A DNA stretch of 64,000 bases from Petrimonas sp. IBARAKI (GCA_002356435.2 AP018040.2:3410001-3474000); one strand, 5' to 3'; numbered from the stretch's first letter, positions 32,424-41,642 are shown. Made by a program: numbers and translations. Notes: generated from the letters alone by a model not told the origin.

Positions 32424-33815
32424 ATGAAAAAGAAGGCAATAATCCTTTTCTTGTTTTTAGTGTCTGTTTCCGTTTCCGCGCAGGAAATTACCGGAAGCTG
32501 GAGCGGAACGCTAAACGTTATGGGAAACAAGCTGCCCGTCGTTTTCCACGTCTCTAAAACCGACAGTTCTTACTCCACAACCATGGATAGCCCCGCACAG
32601 AACGCATTAGGGTTGCCCACTTCAAAGACTTCTTTTGTTGAAAATAAACTCGAGATTGTAGCAACAGGATTGGGCATTTTTTATCAGGGAACATTAGAGG
32701 GAGATTCCATATTGGGAACGTTCAATCAGGGCGGGATACCCTTCCCTTTGGTTCTCAAGTCGACTGGTAAACCGGTCCTAAACCGCCCACAGGAACCCCA
32801 ACCCCCATTTCCGTACAAAACGGAAGAGGTGAAATTCATCCATAAAAAAGACAGCATTGAACTTGCCGGGACACTCTCTGTCCCCGATTCTGCAGGAACA
32901 TTCCCGGCAGTGATACTGATTGCAGGCAGCGGACCACACGACAGGGACGAAACCATTTTCGGGCACAAACCGTTCTTGGTGATTGCCGATCATCTGACGC
33001 GAAAAGGATTCGTCGTACTCAGGTACGACAAACGCGGCACAGGACGGTCAACAGGTTACTACCCAATAGCCACCACGCAAGATCTTGCGACGGATGTTGC
33101 TGCTGCCGTGGAATATTTGAAGGCACGAGAAGAGGTAGATAAATCGGCCATTGGCCTTATTGGACACAGCGAAGGCGGTGTGATCGCGCCCATGGTGGCA
33201 TCGAAAAACCGGGACATCAAATTTATCGTCCTTATGGCAGGAATGGGAGAACGAGGGATTGAAACCATAATGGAGCAAAACCGTATGGCACTGGAACTGC
33301 TCAATATAGAACCCGAAAACAGCGATCAGTCATTAAAGGCGATACGCCAGATGCTTGAAAGCCTTTCGGAATGGAAAGGGACAGAAGCAGACCGGGTAGC
33401 ATTGCGTGACCAGCTTTCGCAACTTTGGGAACAGTACCCTATTCTCGTTAAAATGAAACTCAAAAAGGATGCTTTTATCCGCGACCAGTTCAACACGATC
33501 GCCACCCCCTGGTACCGCCAGTTCCTTGCATTGGATCCGGCGGAATACCTGAAAAAGGTAAAATGTCCGGTGCTGGCAATTAATGGCGAAAAAGACACAC
33601 AGGTGCTGGCTGAAAAAAATTTAGGAGCTATAAAATCGGCTTTGGACAAGGGGCGAAATTACAGATACGAAACAAAAACGTATCCCGGGCTGAATCATCT
33701 TTTTCAAGAATGCGAAACCGGTCGTGCCGATGAGTATGGAAAAATCGAACAGACTCTTTCGCTGGATGTTTTGTCGGATATCACGTTTTGGATAAGAAAA
33801 CAACTAAATAACTAA
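32424..33815 (+). CDS. Secreted alpha/beta hydrolase
   Basis: A 463-residue protein with a signal peptide (KKKAIILFLFLVSVSVSAQ). Residues about 20-110 form an all-beta N-terminal region (ITGSWSGTLNVMG ...), followed by an alpha/beta-hydrolase domain with GTGRSTGYYP, nucleophile motif GHSEGG, Asp in NGEKDTQVL and His in GLNHLF. It resembles Bacteroidota dienelactone-hydrolase/acyl-esterase-like proteins; a peptidase or esterase role is possible and the substrate is unknown. I chose the ATG at 32424 because a GGAG precedes it and it begins the signal peptide. A frame opening inside rlmH is not needed. Confidence 0.88.
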   Translation: MKKKAIILFLFLVSVSVSAQEITGSWSGTLNVMGNKLPVVFHVSKTDSSYSTTMDSPAQNALGLPTSKTSFVENKLEIVATGLGIFYQGTLEGDSILGTFNQGGIPFPLVLKSTGKPVLNRPQEPQPPFPYKTEEVKFIHKKDSIELAGTLSVPDSAGTFPAVILIAGSGPHDRDETIFGHKPFLVIADHLTRKGFVVLRYDKRGTGRSTGYYPIATTQDLATDVAAAVEYLKAREEVDKSAIGLIGHSEGGVIAPMVASKNRDIKFIVLMAGMGERGIETIMEQNRMALELLNIEPENSDQSLKAIRQMLESLSEWKGTEADRVALRDQLSQLWEQYPILVKMKLKKDAFIRDQFNTIATPWYRQFLALDPAEYLKKVKCPVLAINGEKDTQVLAEKNLGAIKSALDKGRNYRYETKTYPGLNHLFQECETGRADEYGKIEQTLSLDVLSDITFWIRKQLNN

Positions 33816-33819
33816 CCGA

Positions 33820-34011
33820 ATGGCTACAAAAAAACAAATTTTCACGGCAATGTGGGCGATTATCGTTGTCATAGCGATTGCCTCCATTGTCTGCCTGATT
33901 GTGCTTCCGAAATGGAAAGGCATTTTCCTGGCAAGCGGGGGCGGCTTCCTGATCGTGAATATTTTTATATCCATGTTTTTTATCCAGAACAATTATCGTG
34001 ATAAAAAATAG
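33820..34011 (+). CDS. Small two-helix membrane protein
   Basis: A 63-residue protein starting 4 bases after the hydrolase stop. It has two hydrophobic helices (about 8-28 and 35-55), a short basic link (PKWKG) and a charged C-terminus (NNYRDKK). The tight spacing suggests co-translation with the secreted hydrolase. I do not recognise the family. A membrane location is likely and function unknown. Confidence 0.65.
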   Translation: MATKKQIFTAMWAIIVVIAIASIVCLIVLPKWKGIFLASGGGFLIVNIFISMFFIQNNYRDKK

Positions 34012-34017
34012 CGGGGA

Positions 34018-35367
34018 TCAGTTTTTCGTCAGTTTTTCCAGGTTTATATAAGCCGACAACAGATCGTAGGCGGCTTGCAAGTATTCCTGCAAGGCATTTT
34101 GTTCACGCAATTTTTCCGATAAAAATTCACTTTCGAGCGTGTAGCCTTTTTGCAACTGTGCCTGTTTTGCCACTATATTTTGGGTTATCAATTTCATGTT
34201 CGATTGTTTCAACCGGTAAGTATTTTTACAGGTTTCCAACCGGGCCAGCTCTCTCGATAATTCTCCCAACCGGTTATTCTTTACATCCCGCAAATTTTCA
34301 CGCTCAAGCTGCTCCTGTATGCGTAACCGGGAAACCTCTTTTGCCGTGCTCAGCGATCGCGAAATGGGAATCCGAAGCGAAAGAGCCACAAAACTGTTCC
34401 CGAACCACCTGTTGGTGTTTCCCAACTTCAACTCTTTCCCGAAATAATTGGCTCCATAATATCCCGATAACGACAACGACGGCGCATATTTCCATAGTGC
34501 ATTTTTTGTCTTGATCTCAGACAGCGAAACCAACTCAGCCTGGCGGCGTTGTGAAAGAGGGTTTTCGCCGCTTAACACTTTGCCTGACATCATTTTGGAA
34601 TAAAGCGACTGAATATCATCCGACAACCGTAGCTGATCCAACTTGTCTTCGTCCGGTTCTACTCCCAAATACATCAACAGGTTTATTCTGGAGTTGTGCT
34701 GGATATTTTTGGCCTGATGGAAGCGGGCGAGCGAAGCGTTATAATTCATTTCCGCATTGTTCTTGTCTACCAGCGAAACCTTTTCACGCCGGTAAAGATC
34801 TTCTATCTCCCGTGATAACGCGGCGTAATAAACCGTATCGGCAGTTATTGCGTCCAGCTGGGTCTGCGCAATCGCACAGTCGATATAGGCCTGTGAAACA
34901 GTGGCTCGCAACTCGTTTTCAGCAATTCTGGAATCAAGCTGACTGATTTTCAACTGCTTTTCCTGCTCTGATTTTAATCCCGCTGTTTCGGGATTGAAAA
35001 TATCGAACGTAACATTTAGCCCCGCTCCCGAACTCCACGGCGTGTTGAAACGCATATACATCAACTCGTCTTCCGGTGCCGAAGGATTGATCATTGATGC
35101 AGGGATGGGTGTTGACGGAATAATAATGTTCCGCCGCAGATCGGATGTAACATAAATGTCAGGCAGGTAATCCAGTTTTACTTGCGAAAGCTTGTATCCG
35201 GCCTGTTGTTCTTTCAACTGTTGCGCGATGAACGTCGGCGAATGATCGAGCGAGTACTTTACGGCCTCTTCCAGCGTCAGTGCATTTAGATTTATCTTTT
35301 TCTCCTGGCCCAAAACGGATAAAACGGATACAATCCATGCAAGAGAAAGTATATATGTTTTTTTCAT
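34018..35367 (-). CDS. TolC-family outer membrane efflux protein
   Basis: A 449-residue outer membrane channel with a signal peptide (about 1-20). Two OEP repeats of long helices are seen, the first beginning LTLEEAVKYSLDHSP. The second covers the C-terminal half (LGELSRELARLETCK ... LREQNALQEYLQAAYDLLSAYINLEKL). It is the last gene of the efflux operon, 27 bases after the permease. It would complete a tripartite pump spanning both membranes. Confidence 0.92.
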   Translation of the reverse strand: MKKTYILSLAWIVSVLSVLGQEKKINLNALTLEEAVKYSLDHSPTFIAQQLKEQQAGYKLSQVKLDYLPDIYVTSDLRRNIIIPSTPIPASMINPSAPEDELMYMRFNTPWSSGAGLNVTFDIFNPETAGLKSEQEKQLKISQLDSRIAENELRATVSQAYIDCAIAQTQLDAITADTVYYAALSREIEDLYRREKVSLVDKNNAEMNYNASLARFHQAKNIQHNSRINLLMYLGVEPDEDKLDQLRLSDDIQSLYSKMMSGKVLSGENPLSQRRQAELVSLSEIKTKNALWKYAPSLSLSGYYGANYFGKELKLGNTNRWFGNSFVALSLRIPISRSLSTAKEVSRLRIQEQLERENLRDVKNNRLGELSRELARLETCKNTYRLKQSNMKLITQNIVAKQAQLQKGYTLESEFLSEKLREQNALQEYLQAAYDLLSAYINLEKLTKN

Positions 35368-35394
35368 TGTAATGTTTTTGTGAACTTGAAATCT

Positions 35395-36531
35395 TTATCT
35401 GAATACCGATGACGGCTCTACTTTTTTTAGTTTTTGGATGGAAAACATGGAGCTGGCTACCGCAATGATCAGGGTAACGAAAAATAAAAATGCTAAAAAC
35501 TGAGGGGAGAGATTGATGATGAGTCCGGCTTTAGCCATTCCAAATTTTGTCCCGACCAAAAGAAGCAACGAAACCGCAAACCCCACAACTGCATAAATAA
35601 ACGACTGGGTTATAACCAAAAGAGTAATGTGTCTACCGGTAGCACCAATGGCTTTCAACGTTCCGTAATCCTTGATCCGGTCGTAAGTGGCGGAATACAT
35701 CGTCAGCCCGATGATAAAAAATCCACTCACGATAGCAAAAATGACCAACGTTCCGAAACTCATACCCATATTGTTCGCCGTCATTACATTTATTACGGTA
35801 GCATTTTTGAGTTCTTCCGACCGCCATGCACGCAGGTCTGGAGCAACGGTATTTATCCGTTCGATGACCTCATCGATTTTCGACTCATCCTTTACCGTCA
35901 CAATAACTGCGTTGACTGCATCTTCCGAAAAGCCGGAATAGTAACGTGCCGTGGCATCGGTTGTATAAAGCATCGGGCTCGAAAAGCCTTTGGCATTTTT
36001 TGTCGTAGCCCCTACAGTAACATTTTTTCCGCTGATCTCGAAACTTGTGCCCTGTTTTACGTCATAACCGAATGTCTTGTTGTCGTAAAAATCGGTGGAA
36101 ACCGTTCCCTGAAGGAACAGATTGTTCGTGGAACCGGAGTTCAACAGTGATTCCGACGGGCCTGCAGCCAGTTCGGGATACTCGCTTCCAATAATTATTG
36201 CCGGCGAACTTTCTCCGTTATCGAATCGGACACTGACATTAGCCATCACCATCCCGTGCGCATCGTCAATCCCTTCTATACTCCTCAGCTGGTTCACCCA
36301 ACGCTTGTCAAACGGCGAAAGAATATTAGCATTGTTGGTAAGTCTGTTCACGACAAAGACCTGAGAATATTCGGGTTTGGCGTTGTTTATCACACCACCG
36401 ATAAGTGTTGTGAGGTAAAAGAAAATGCCCAGCTCCAGCCCAATCAGGTAGATACTGATAATAATCCCCAGCAGAATCCCCGTACTTTTGGATTTCTCGA
36501 ATCGAATGAATTTATAGGCTGTTGCAAACAC
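35395..36531 (-). CDS. ABC transporter permease (FtsX/MacB/DevC type)
   Basis: A 378-residue permease from a GTG start, since the adaptor gene ends 6 bases upstream and no earlier ATG is available. One N-terminal helix (about 16-42), a large extracytoplasmic domain (about 45-240), then three C-terminal helices with the FtsX pattern (GFFIIGLTMYSATYDRIKDYGTLKAIGAT). This matches DevC-like exporters. Its neighbours are the adaptor, the ATPase and TolC. The substrate is not evident; lipids, peptides or drugs are possible. Confidence 0.9.
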   Translation of the reverse strand: MFATAYKFIRFEKSKSTGILLGIIISIYLIGLELGIFFYLTTLIGGVINNAKPEYSQVFVVNRLTNNANILSPFDKRWVNQLRSIEGIDDAHGMVMANVSVRFDNGESSPAIIIGSEYPELAAGPSESLLNSGSTNNLFLQGTVSTDFYDNKTFGYDVKQGTSFEISGKNVTVGATTKNAKGFSSPMLYTTDATARYYSGFSEDAVNAVIVTVKDESKIDEVIERINTVAPDLRAWRSEELKNATVINVMTANNMGMSFGTLVIFAIVSGFFIIGLTMYSATYDRIKDYGTLKAIGATGRHITLLVITQSFIYAVVGFAVSLLLLVGTKFGMAKAGLIINLSPQFLAFLFFVTLIIAVASSMFSIQKLKKVEPSSVFR

Positions 36532-36537
36532 GTCAAC

Positions 36538-37461
36538 TCAATTTAAATGAATCATACATTCAACCTTAGTATCGATAAGCAAATTGGTGTCTTTGTCGAT
36601 CGAAATTTCAATCTCGCGTACACGGCGGTCCTGCAAATCTTGTCCGCTGTCGGAAAAGAGCGATTTCTTCTTTAAATCGGGCGAGATACTGAGGATTTTC
36701 CCTTGTGCCACCGGTTGAGGATTTCCCGCAACCCTTATCTCACACGATTGCCCCAAAGCCAGGCGGTTTGAGAACATCTCGTCTATCTCAGCCTGTACGA
36801 TAAGCGGGGCGTCAGGAGCCAGCATCATATACGTTTCATACCTGTTCACGGCTTCGCCTTTTTTCGGAAGAACGTCTAGTACAATTCCGTCCATGGGTGC
36901 ACGCAAGGATGTCCGGCTTAACTCTTCTGACCTCATATTTTTCTGCGAAACAATTTCGCGAAGCAGAGACTCCTGCAACAAAATATCGTTTTGAAGTTTC
37001 TCCTGACCTTGTTTTTCTAAATCGTAATCGTTTTGAAGGTTACGCACATTTTCGCCGGTTACCGCCCCCGCATCAAACAGTTCACGGGCATCGTTCAGTT
37101 TTCGCTCTTTTTCCCGTAACCGGGTCAGGCCTTGCTCTTTCATCAGCTCTGCCGATTGTATGGATTTTTGCTGCGTGACTAACCGGCTGTTTATTTCGCT
37201 CAACGCCAGCGATGCATCGGTATTGTCAAGGGTAAGCAGTAAATCGCCGTATTTCACCTTGTCACCTGTCGCCACAGCTATTTCAACAACAATACCTGCA
37301 ACAGGCGAAGCCAGTTTACTGACGCCGCCTTGTGGTACTATTTTCCCAATACCAACGGCCACTGTCACGGGACTCACTTCTACGGAAACCCTGTTTTCGG
37401 TTTTGTTACCGCAGCCCACGAGCAACAAAATGAGAAAACAGCCAATGAATAGTTTTTTCAT
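36538..37461 (-). CDS. HlyD/MFP-family periplasmic adaptor, lipoprotein
   Basis: A 307-residue membrane-fusion protein with lipobox LLVGC (Cys17). It shows a lipoyl/barrel-sandwich half (IVEIAVATGDKVKYGDLLLTLDN), a coiled-coil hairpin (about 85-180), then the returning half SLRAPMDGIVLDVLPKKGEAVN, and a beta-barrel segment. It links the ABC permease to TolC. It lies 17 bases after the ATPase gene. Confidence 0.92.
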   Translation of the reverse strand: MKKLFIGCFLILLLVGCGNKTENRVSVEVSPVTVAVGIGKIVPQGGVSKLASPVAGIVVEIAVATGDKVKYGDLLLTLDNTDASLALSEINSRLVTQQKSIQSAELMKEQGLTRLREKERKLNDARELFDAGAVTGENVRNLQNDYDLEKQGQEKLQNDILLQESLLREIVSQKNMRSEELSRTSLRAPMDGIVLDVLPKKGEAVNRYETYMMLAPDAPLIVQAEIDEMFSNRLALGQSCEIRVAGNPQPVAQGKILSISPDLKKKSLFSDSGQDLQDRRVREIEISIDKDTNLLIDTKVECMIHLN

Positions 37462-37478
37462 TTGTATCTTGTTTTTAA

Positions 37479-38177
37479 TTAATGATCAAATTCTTCTTCA
37501 AACGGCGTATCGCTTATTTTCCCTTCCGAAACGTAAATGGTCCGGTCTGCATATTTCTTTAAGCGTGTATCGTGGGTAACAATAATCACGGCACGGTCTT
37601 CGCGTGAAAGCGCTTTTAACATATCCATCACCAAGACGGCACTTTTGTGATCGAGTGAGGCCGTGGGCTCGTCACAAAGAATAAGTTTCGGATCGGAAAC
37701 CAAGGCGCGCGCAACGGCAATTCGCTGTTGTTGTCCACCGCTGAGGTTTCGGGGCAGGTTCTTTACCCGCGACTGCATATCAAATTTCCGGATGATTGAC
37801 AGCGATTTTTGCTTGGCTACCTTTCGTGATTCGCCTTTGAGGAGAAGTGGTTGCATCACATTCTCAAGAGCATTGAGCGGAGCCAGAAGATTAAAGCCTT
37901 GAAATACGAACCCGATTTCGTTTAGCCGGATTTTCGCCAGTTCTGCCTCTGATAAATGATTCACACACGTATCTCCCAGCCAGACGTTACCGGTTGTGGG
38001 ATAAATGACGCATCCGAGCAACGAGAGCAAGGTTGTTTTTCCAGAACCCGAAGGACCAACAATCAGGGTTACTTCGCCTTTATTGAATACAGTAGTGGAA
38101 GGAGCCAAAGCCACTATCGTGGTGTCTCCCGTTTTGTATTCCTTACCCGCCTCTTCAATTCTTGCTGCAACTTCCAT
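37479..38177 (-). CDS. ABC transporter ATPase of the efflux pump (LolD/MacB/DevA type)
   Basis: A 232-residue ATPase. Walker A is GPSGSGKTT, the signature LSGGQQQR, Walker B LILCDEPTASLD, and the H-loop IVTHDTRL. I chose the ATG at 38177: the longer frame starts with TTG at 38201, inside the -7 box, which therefore cannot be transcribed. It powers the DevC-like permease. It is the first gene of the four-gene efflux operon, divergent from the MarR gene. Confidence 0.92.
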   Translation of the reverse strand: MEVAARIEEAGKEYKTGDTTIVALAPSTTVFNKGEVTLIVGPSGSGKTTLLSLLGCVIYPTTGNVWLGDTCVNHLSEAELAKIRLNEIGFVFQGFNLLAPLNALENVMQPLLLKGESRKVAKQKSLSIIRKFDMQSRVKNLPRNLSGGQQQRIAVARALVSDPKLILCDEPTASLDHKSAVLVMDMLKALSREDRAVIIVTHDTRLKKYADRTIYVSEGKISDTPFEEEFDH

Positions 38178-38198
38178 CTCTACTGAATTATTAGAGCA

Positions 38199-38206
38199 CA
38201 AATATA
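38199..38206 (-). promoter_or_regulatory. Bacteroidota -7 box for the efflux operon
   Basis: The minus strand reads TATATTTG, matching TAnnTTTG. It is 21 bases upstream of the ATPase ATG. The GTAC at 38217-38220 lies just upstream of it. Confidence 0.6.
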
Positions 38207-38216
38207 ATACATTTTC

Positions 38217-38282
38217 GTACTATATGCTATTTTAAATCAGGATATTTTGTATATTAACACAAGATTTAGTACTTTTACGTAC
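38217..38282. promoter_or_regulatory. Divergent MarR/efflux control region with three GTAC sites
   Basis: GTAC occurs at 38217-38220, 38269-38272 and 38279-38282. The latter two frame and overlap the -10-like TACTTTTA of the MarR gene. An inverted GTACTA/TAGTAC pair spans the region. The self-complementary sites beside both promoters are candidates for autoregulation by the MarR protein. No operator is proven. Confidence 0.3.
38245..38277 (+). promoter_or_regulatory. Promoter of the MarR gene
   Basis: TTTTG (38245-38249), then 20 bases, then TACTTTTA (38270-38277), which fits the Bacteroidota -33/-7 arrangement with one mismatch. The ATG at 38297 follows 20 bases later. Confidence 0.5.
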
Positions 38283-38296
38283 AAATTTATTCGTTT

Positions 38297-38935
38297 ATGA
38301 AATCAAAAAAATTGTTGCTCGAGATAATTGAATTACTGGATCAGTTTGAGAAAACAACTCAATCAACCGAAGTAGAACTTTTGCTGAATGACTTTATTCT
38401 TTTTCTGCAACAGAGACGGACAATCAAAGAGAACAGAAACGACACGGTACGTATTGCGCAAAACATAAGTTTCCTGCACCGGTATTCCAAGTTCTACATC
38501 AAGAAAGCCCTGAAGGGATCACTGCTCCAAACAGTCGATGAATACACCTACCTGGTAGCATTGTTTAATGAAGAGAGTTTGTCCAAGACAGAGATCAACA
38601 ACAGGAATGTGATTGAAAAAACTTCAGGCAATGAAGTTATGCGGCGACTTCTGAAAGCGAAGCTTATCGGTGAGCGCCGCGACGAGGAAGACAAGCGCAG
38701 GATGCGTGTTTTTATAACCGATAAAGGGAGGGCGGAACTGACGAAGGTTTTTCCCGGGTTGTGGAAGTCTGCCACGATGTTATCCGACGTACTTGCGCCA
38801 CCGGAAAAAGAGTCGTTTTTGCAGGCATCCGATAAACTTTGTGATTTCCACAAAAACATTTTTATCCATTGCAAGGAGGAGGAGATTGATAGTTTAATAT
38901 CCAAACTGCCTTTAGTCAATCGGGAAAATCCGTAA
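38297..38935 (+). CDS. MarR-family transcriptional regulator
   Basis: A 212-residue winged-helix regulator. The DNA-binding part is at about 85-150: SKTEINNRNVIEKTSGNEVMRRLLKAKLIGERRDEEDKRRMRVFITDKGRAEL. The DEEDKRRMRV wing is the MarR hallmark. Divergence from the efflux operon across a 119-base gap suggests it controls the pump, probably as a repressor relieved by the pump's substrate. Its 3' end overlaps the AlkD-like gene by 20 bases. Confidence 0.9.
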   Translation: MKSKKLLLEIIELLDQFEKTTQSTEVELLLNDFILFLQQRRTIKENRNDTVRIAQNISFLHRYSKFYIKKALKGSLLQTVDEYTYLVALFNEESLSKTEINNRNVIEKTSGNEVMRRLLKAKLIGERRDEEDKRRMRVFITDKGRAELTKVFPGLWKSATMLSDVLAPPEKESFLQASDKLCDFHKNIFIHCKEEEIDSLISKLPLVNRENP

Positions 38936-39584
38936 ATTCGAAGCTCAGGCTGTCAAAGATTTCTTTTTTGGCGGCATCACCCGAAGTTTGAAGATCCTGA
39001 ATCCCGTCCAAAATCTTTTTTGAAAACGACTCCGCAGTCCTGCCTAGAAAAGTCAATGCACGTTGTGCGGAGAGACGAAGGAAGTAGGACCCGGCACTCA
39101 AGTCTGAAATCATTTTTTCCATAATCTCGTTTTGGTTTGTCTTATTGACCAAACCCGACTTCACAATCAACAACCGGGCAAACAACCAGTAACCGCTGGT
39201 CCGGACTTCTTCATCTTTCGAATCTGTCCATTTTTGCACCAGCTTGTCCGCAAAGTCTAGTTTCTGGAATAAATTCATAGATACCTGTTCCCGAATTTCG
39301 TGATTGGGAATTTCTTTCACCCATTCATCGGCTTTATCCATATCGAATTCATGAACAGGATACAACATCGTTGCCAATATCTTTAACTCACGGGTTTCCT
39401 GTCTCCACAAGAGTTCAGCCAATTGAGCATCAATGGGATATCTTTTGGAAAGTTCACGCAGCCGGGGAACATCCACACCAAAATTCAGCTTGTAATGCAG
39501 TCCCTTCTCCCGCATACTCTTAGAAGCGATACCATTCATGGAACGGCGTAAATCCGTTCTGATCTGTTGCAATATCTCATCCAT
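38916..39584 (-). CDS. DNA alkylation repair protein (AlkD-like HEAT repeats)
   Basis: A 222-residue HEAT-repeat protein of the DNA_alkylation family. From the ATG at 39584 it reads DEILQQIRTDLRRSMNGIA, then repeats such as VRTSGYWLFARLL and LRLSAQRALTFLG. Relatives excise N3- and N7-alkylated purines. An alternative GTG at 39668 lies upstream of the promoter box at 39614-39621, so I use 39584. It overlaps the convergent MarR gene by 20 bases. Confidence 0.85.
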   Translation of the reverse strand: MDEILQQIRTDLRRSMNGIASKSMREKGLHYKLNFGVDVPRLRELSKRYPIDAQLAELLWRQETRELKILATMLYPVHEFDMDKADEWVKEIPNHEIREQVSMNLFQKLDFADKLVQKWTDSKDEEVRTSGYWLFARLLIVKSGLVNKTNQNEIMEKMISDLSAGSYFLRLSAQRALTFLGRTAESFSKKILDGIQDLQTSGDAAKKEIFDSLSFEFTDFPD

Positions 39585-39613
39585 ATCTGCTTGTCTGATA
39601 AGAATTTTGAGTG

Positions 39614-39621
39614 CAAATATA
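39614..39621 (-). promoter_or_regulatory. Bacteroidota -7 box for the AlkD-like gene
   Basis: The minus strand reads TATATTTG, matching TAnnTTTG. It lies 30 bases before the ATG at 39584 and rules out the longer GTG-started frame. Confidence 0.55.
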
Positions 39622-39653
39622 GCCTTAAAACCGGATATTTTCAACAATTTTGT

Positions 39654-39661
39654 TATCTTTG
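39654..39661 (+). promoter_or_regulatory. Bacteroidota -7 box for pepE
   Basis: TATCTTTG matches TAnnTTTG. It lies 30 bases upstream of the ATG at 39691 and rules out the longer frame starting at 39538. Confidence 0.55.
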
Positions 39662-39690
39662 CATCCACAAAACTTCAAAACCACAAAAAG

Positions 39691-40398
39691 ATGAGATTAT
39701 TGTTAATCAGCAACTCCACGAATCCAGGAGAAGCTTATTTGGATTATCCCAAAGAGCACATTAAGAATTTCCTGGGCGACAGAGCCAAAAACGCTATTTT
39801 TATACCTTATGCGGCCGTCACGTTCTCTTACGATGAATACGAAGAAAAGGTGAACAACAGGTTTGCCGAAATCGGACATCACGTAACCGGTATTCACCGG
39901 TTTATCAATCCCGTAGAGGCTATTGAAAATGCTGACGCAATAGTGGTCGGGGGTGGGAACACCTGGCAATTGGTGAAAATTCTTCAGGAAAAAGGATTGA
40001 TGAAGGTCATTCGGAAGCGCGTAAAGAAAGGAACACCGTATATCGGGTGGAGTGCTGGCTCAAACATTGCCTGTCCCACGCTGAAAACCACTAATGACAT
40101 GCCTATTGTGGAGCCGGATAAATTTAAAACGCTCAAGCTGGTTCCGTTTCAGATAAACCCGCATTACCTGGATGATCATCCGGCCAACCACGGTGGAGAA
40201 ACCCGCGAGGTGCGCATCAACGAATTTATCGAAGTCAATAGAGATCTTTTTGTCGTTGGACTGCGCGAAGGAACAATGTTATTGCTGGAAGACAAGGAAC
40301 TGGTTCTTGTCGGAGAACGTAACGCACGTATTTTTAAATTCGGGCAAGAGCCCAGGGAGCTGTCCCACGAAGATGATTTCAATTTCTTACTTTCATAA
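39691..40398 (+). CDS. pepE: Dipeptidase E (alpha-aspartyl dipeptidase)
   Basis: A 235-residue S51 serine peptidase, close to E. coli PepE (229). The nucleophile elbow GWSAGSNIACPT is near 118-129, followed by conserved NPHYLDDHPANHGGETREVRINEF. It cleaves Asp-X dipeptides in the cytoplasm. The nhaA gene follows after 11 bases. I moved the start from 39538 to 39691 because the promoter box lies between. Confidence 0.95.
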   Translation: MRLLLISNSTNPGEAYLDYPKEHIKNFLGDRAKNAIFIPYAAVTFSYDEYEEKVNNRFAEIGHHVTGIHRFINPVEAIENADAIVVGGGNTWQLVKILQEKGLMKVIRKRVKKGTPYIGWSAGSNIACPTLKTTNDMPIVEPDKFKTLKLVPFQINPHYLDDHPANHGGETREVRINEFIEVNRDLFVVGLREGTMLLLEDKELVLVGERNARIFKFGQEPRELSHEDDFNFLLS

Positions 40399-40409
40399 AC
40401 AGTCCATTT

Positions 40410-41636
40410 ATGACTCAGCATCTACACCTTACAGGAACAAAAAGCCGTAAATTTACCATAACAGATTTCCTACACGACAGTCGTGCAGTTGGCGTACTGC
40501 TCCTGCTTTGCACAACAGCATCACTCATTTTAACCAATTTACCCGGCATCGGCGAAAGCTACAACCATTTTTGGGAAACGGAAATTCCATTCTTACATTC
40601 CATACATTTACCACACAGCATCCTGCACATAATAAACGATGCCTTAATGGCGTTATTTTTCTTTCAGGTGGGCATGGAAATCAAGCGTGAAACAGTTATA
40701 GGCGAGCTCTCTACACCAAGTAGAATGATGCTACCGATGGTTGCCGCATTGTTTGGCGTTATTTTCCCGGCAATCATTTTCTTAACAGCCACCAAAGGAA
40801 CGATTTATCAGTCGGGGTGGGCCATTCCCGCAGCAACAGACATTGCTTTTTCCCTGGGAATTTTAAGTTTATTGGGAAAATCTGTCCCGCACTCGATGAA
40901 AATCTTTCTTACCGCACTCGCCATCATTGATGACCTCTGTGCTATCCTGATCATTGCTTTCTTTTACGGAAGTCAACCTGAGTTTATGTGGCTATTGGGA
41001 GTTGCAGCGTGTATTATACTGATCGTACTGGTAATAAAATATTTACGAAATCCCCTATCCAGAATCTTATATCTTTCACTCGGAGTAGTGATGTGGTATT
41101 GTATGTATCAATCGGGTATTCACGCTACTTTTGCAGGGGTGATTCTATCCGCATTGCTTCCTGTAAAAAAGATTCCGGTCTATGAAAAAGTACTTTTGTT
41201 TCCTGTCAACTTCCTTATCATTCCCATTTTCGCGTTGGCCAATACCAGCATATTTATCAACGGCTCGGCTATAGCTAATTTGTTGGGCGAATTATCCATC
41301 GGGATTATTCTTGGTTTATTAATCGGAAAGCCGGCAGGTATTTCATTGGCTGTGTATTTAATGACAAAAACGCGAATCATCAAGCTGAAAACCAAACCAA
41401 ACTGGATGTTATACATAGGTGTGGGTATCCTCGCCGGAATAGGTTTTACGATGTCAATTTTTGTATCGATGCTGGCATTCGACGACAAATCCCTGCAAGA
41501 CACCGCTAAACTGGCAGTACTGGTAGCATCTACTTTATCGATGATAATTGGGTATACCTGGCTGAGAATAGCCCTAAAGAAAAAAAAGGAGGAAAAGCTG
41601 GAGAATCTTTCACCGGAAGAGATGATCGCCGGATAA
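40410..41636 (+). CDS. nhaA: Na+/H+ antiporter NhaA
   Basis: A 408-residue, 12-helix inner-membrane antiporter. The paired aspartates of the ion site are in ALAIIDDLCAILI, and other family segments are FFFQVGMEIKRET, AIPAATDIAFSLGIL, IHATFAGVILSALLPVK and GIGFTMSIFVSMLAF. It exchanges sodium and protons for pH and salt homeostasis. It follows pepE by 11 bases and ends at a clear terminator. Confidence 0.97.
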   Translation: MTQHLHLTGTKSRKFTITDFLHDSRAVGVLLLLCTTASLILTNLPGIGESYNHFWETEIPFLHSIHLPHSILHIINDALMALFFFQVGMEIKRETVIGELSTPSRMMLPMVAALFGVIFPAIIFLTATKGTIYQSGWAIPAATDIAFSLGILSLLGKSVPHSMKIFLTALAIIDDLCAILIIAFFYGSQPEFMWLLGVAACIILIVLVIKYLRNPLSRILYLSLGVVMWYCMYQSGIHATFAGVILSALLPVKKIPVYEKVLLFPVNFLIIPIFALANTSIFINGSAIANLLGELSIGIILGLLIGKPAGISLAVYLMTKTRIIKLKTKPNWMLYIGVGILAGIGFTMSIFVSMLAFDDKSLQDTAKLAVLVASTLSMIIGYTWLRIALKKKKEEKLENLSPEEMIAG

Positions 41637-41642
41637 AACGAA

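Noticed and set aside
39538-39690. N-terminal extension of PepE
   Set aside because: It is antisense to the AlkD-like start, and upstream of the pepE promoter box at 39654-39661; PepE itself begins normally at 39691.
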